Source: CAYGJN01 sp964350135
GTDB lineage: Bacteria; Bdellovibrionota; Bacteriovoracia; Bacteriovoracales; Bacteriovoracaceae
Length of the DNA: 14,917 bases
Assembly (NCBI GenBank): GCA_964350135.1
Contig: CAYGJN010000070.1
Span: 1-14,917 of the forward strand
Reading direction: 5' to 3'
This document shows, in pieces, positions 14,034 to 14,917 of this stretch; the stretch's first letter is position 1; each line of letters begins with the position of its first letter. Position numbers and translations under genes: made by a program. The notes beneath the pieces are model-generated. The model was not told the origin of the DNA, made no database searches, and worked only from the letters and a program-made list of their open reading frames with translations.

Positions 14034-14917
14034 AAACTTTCTTTTAATCTCTTCAACATCTTTTGTTGCTGATTCAATAATTTCAGGAGTTACAAAAACT
14101 ACATACTGACTTTTAGAAGTGTTATATTCTTTTGACCTAACAAAATTAAAAAGAAAATCTGTGTCATCATTACTCGGAGGTAATTTATCAAAAGCATTAC
14201 TACTTTGTGATTGAAAAACACCACCAACTACACCTGACTCTCCAGAATTCACAATCAACTCAGTATTAACATCATTTTGAGTAGTGGTTGGGTCCCCCTC
14301 TGAGGTTTGTCCTGTAATAACAGAAATTTTGACATTTAATGATCCCAGTTTAACCTTATCTTGCTTAATAATTTGTGGTTTAACTTTTAAAGAAAATTGG
14401 GCCGTTGCTGTATCTGATTTAGTAAACTCTCCTGACCCTGTCGAAAAAGGAACTTGTGAACTTTTTGAGATATTTGCTTCAACTCCATCTTCAACAACAA
14501 TCATTCCTGATTGCATAATACGTGCATTACCTGCATTTTTGGCCGATGCTAGTTTTGGAAAAAGATTATTAATAACAGCAGTTAAAGTATTTTCAGAAGC
14601 TGTTGTAAGGTCACCGCTATTGGCCCTACCCACAGTAATAGATCCTCCTCCACCAGAAAAAGTTGGTGACCAACGAAAACCAAAACTTCTAGCATAGTCT
14701 TTAGCGAGTTCTACAAACTGAGCAGTCACTTTTATCAATTTAGGAAGTGGTCTGTCTTGAGCCTTTTCATTTTCTTGAATAAAGTTTTTAATAAAAACTT
14801 TTCTTTGATTACCATTTCCGAAAGCACCTCTTCTTTGGGCAAGAGATTCAAGTCTATCTGGTAAATAAGCTTTTGCTATTTCTTGAGATCTAATTTTTTT
14901 ATTATTTCTATCATTAA
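14016..14917 (-). CDS. cpaC: Tad pilus secretin CpaC/RcpA-like (5'-truncated by window edge)
   Basis: Secretins form the outer-membrane channel through which the Tad pilus emerges. The frame is open from the window edge (about base 14915) to the TAA at 14018-14016; the TTG at 14738 is internal. Visible secretin features are IKVTAQFVELAKDYARSFGFRW (N-domain to secretin boundary), INNLFPKLASAKNAGNARIMQSGMIVVEDG, ISKSSQVPF, FSLKVKPQII, the beta strands LGSLNVKISVITG, ELIVNSGESGVVGGVFQ in the place of the family's vxvxdGqtvviGGLi, and the closing YVVFVTPEI. The VPxLGDIPxLG motif is degenerate (KLPPSNDD). The C terminus ends in KRKFRRRRR. Its position directly before CpaE-CpaF and TadB supports the Tad assignment over type II secretion. 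About 300 residues are visible, with the N-terminal part outside the window. Confidence 0.8.
   Translation of the reverse strand, partial: NDRNNKKIRSQEIAKAYLPDRLESLAQRRGAFGNGNQRKVFIKNFIQENEKAQDRPLPKLIKVTAQFVELAKDYARSFGFRWSPTFSGGGGSITVGRANSGDLTTASENTLTAVINNLFPKLASAKNAGNARIMQSGMIVVEDGVEANISKSSQVPFSTGSGEFTKSDTATAQFSLKVKPQIIKQDKVKLGSLNVKISVITGQTSEGDPTTTQNDVNTELIVNSGESGVVGGVFQSQSSNAFDKLPPSNDDTDFLFNFVRSKEYNTSKSQYVVFVTPEIIESATKDVEEIKRKFRRRRR

Noticed and set aside
14284..14697. 137-residue plus-strand frame opposite the secretin.
   Set aside because: It is the antisense shadow of a clearly conserved secretin frame and has no ribosome binding site or recognisable features.

Overview
The window looks like chromosomal DNA from a low-GC member of the Bdellovibrionota (Bacteriovorax/Halobacteriovorax-like). 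This is inferred from the AT-rich composition, heavy AGA/AAA/GAA codon use, Tad-pilus genes, an RHS-like YD-repeat exoprotein, a very large lipoprotein metalloprotease and many small signal-peptide proteins. No marker gene fixes the species. Coding density is high. I see no rRNA, tRNA, CRISPR array or insertion sequence.

Layout, left to right. (1) 1-1841 (+): the 3' three quarters of lon, the ATP-dependent protease, ending in a hairpin. (2) 1943-3311 (+): a tight three-gene operon with a stand-alone CheY-like receiver, a protein I read as a divergent CheX/CheC-type phosphatase, and a small membrane-anchored or secreted charged protein, closed by a terminator hairpin. (3) 3335-3810 (-): two related small secreted proteins sharing a PxYGE motif and a downstream Cys motif. 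Upstream of them is a good sigma-54 (-24/-12) promoter and, about 90 bp before the predicted start of transcription, a TGTCTA...TAGACA inverted repeat that could be an enhancer site. (4) 4171-8969 (+): an outer-membrane beta-barrel-like protein overlapping a 1308-residue lipoprotein with a metzincin site (HExxHxxGxxH plus Met-turn), ending at a strong bidirectional terminator.

(5) 9020-14917 (-): a leftward cluster of Tad (Flp) pilus genes. In transcription order it holds the 3' part of a CpaC/RcpA-type secretin, a single 704-residue protein joining a CpaE/TadZ (MinD-like) ATPase to a complete CpaF/TadA secretion ATPase, and TadB. It continues into a secreted YD-repeat protein split by one in-frame TAA, and a small secreted cysteine-containing protein. 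No TadC follows TadB in the window.

The observations most worth following are the CpaE-CpaF fusion, the sigma-54 promoter with candidate enhancer in front of the paired small exoproteins, the receiver/CheX-like operon, the barrel plus metalloprotease pair, and the in-frame nonsense codon in the YD-repeat gene.
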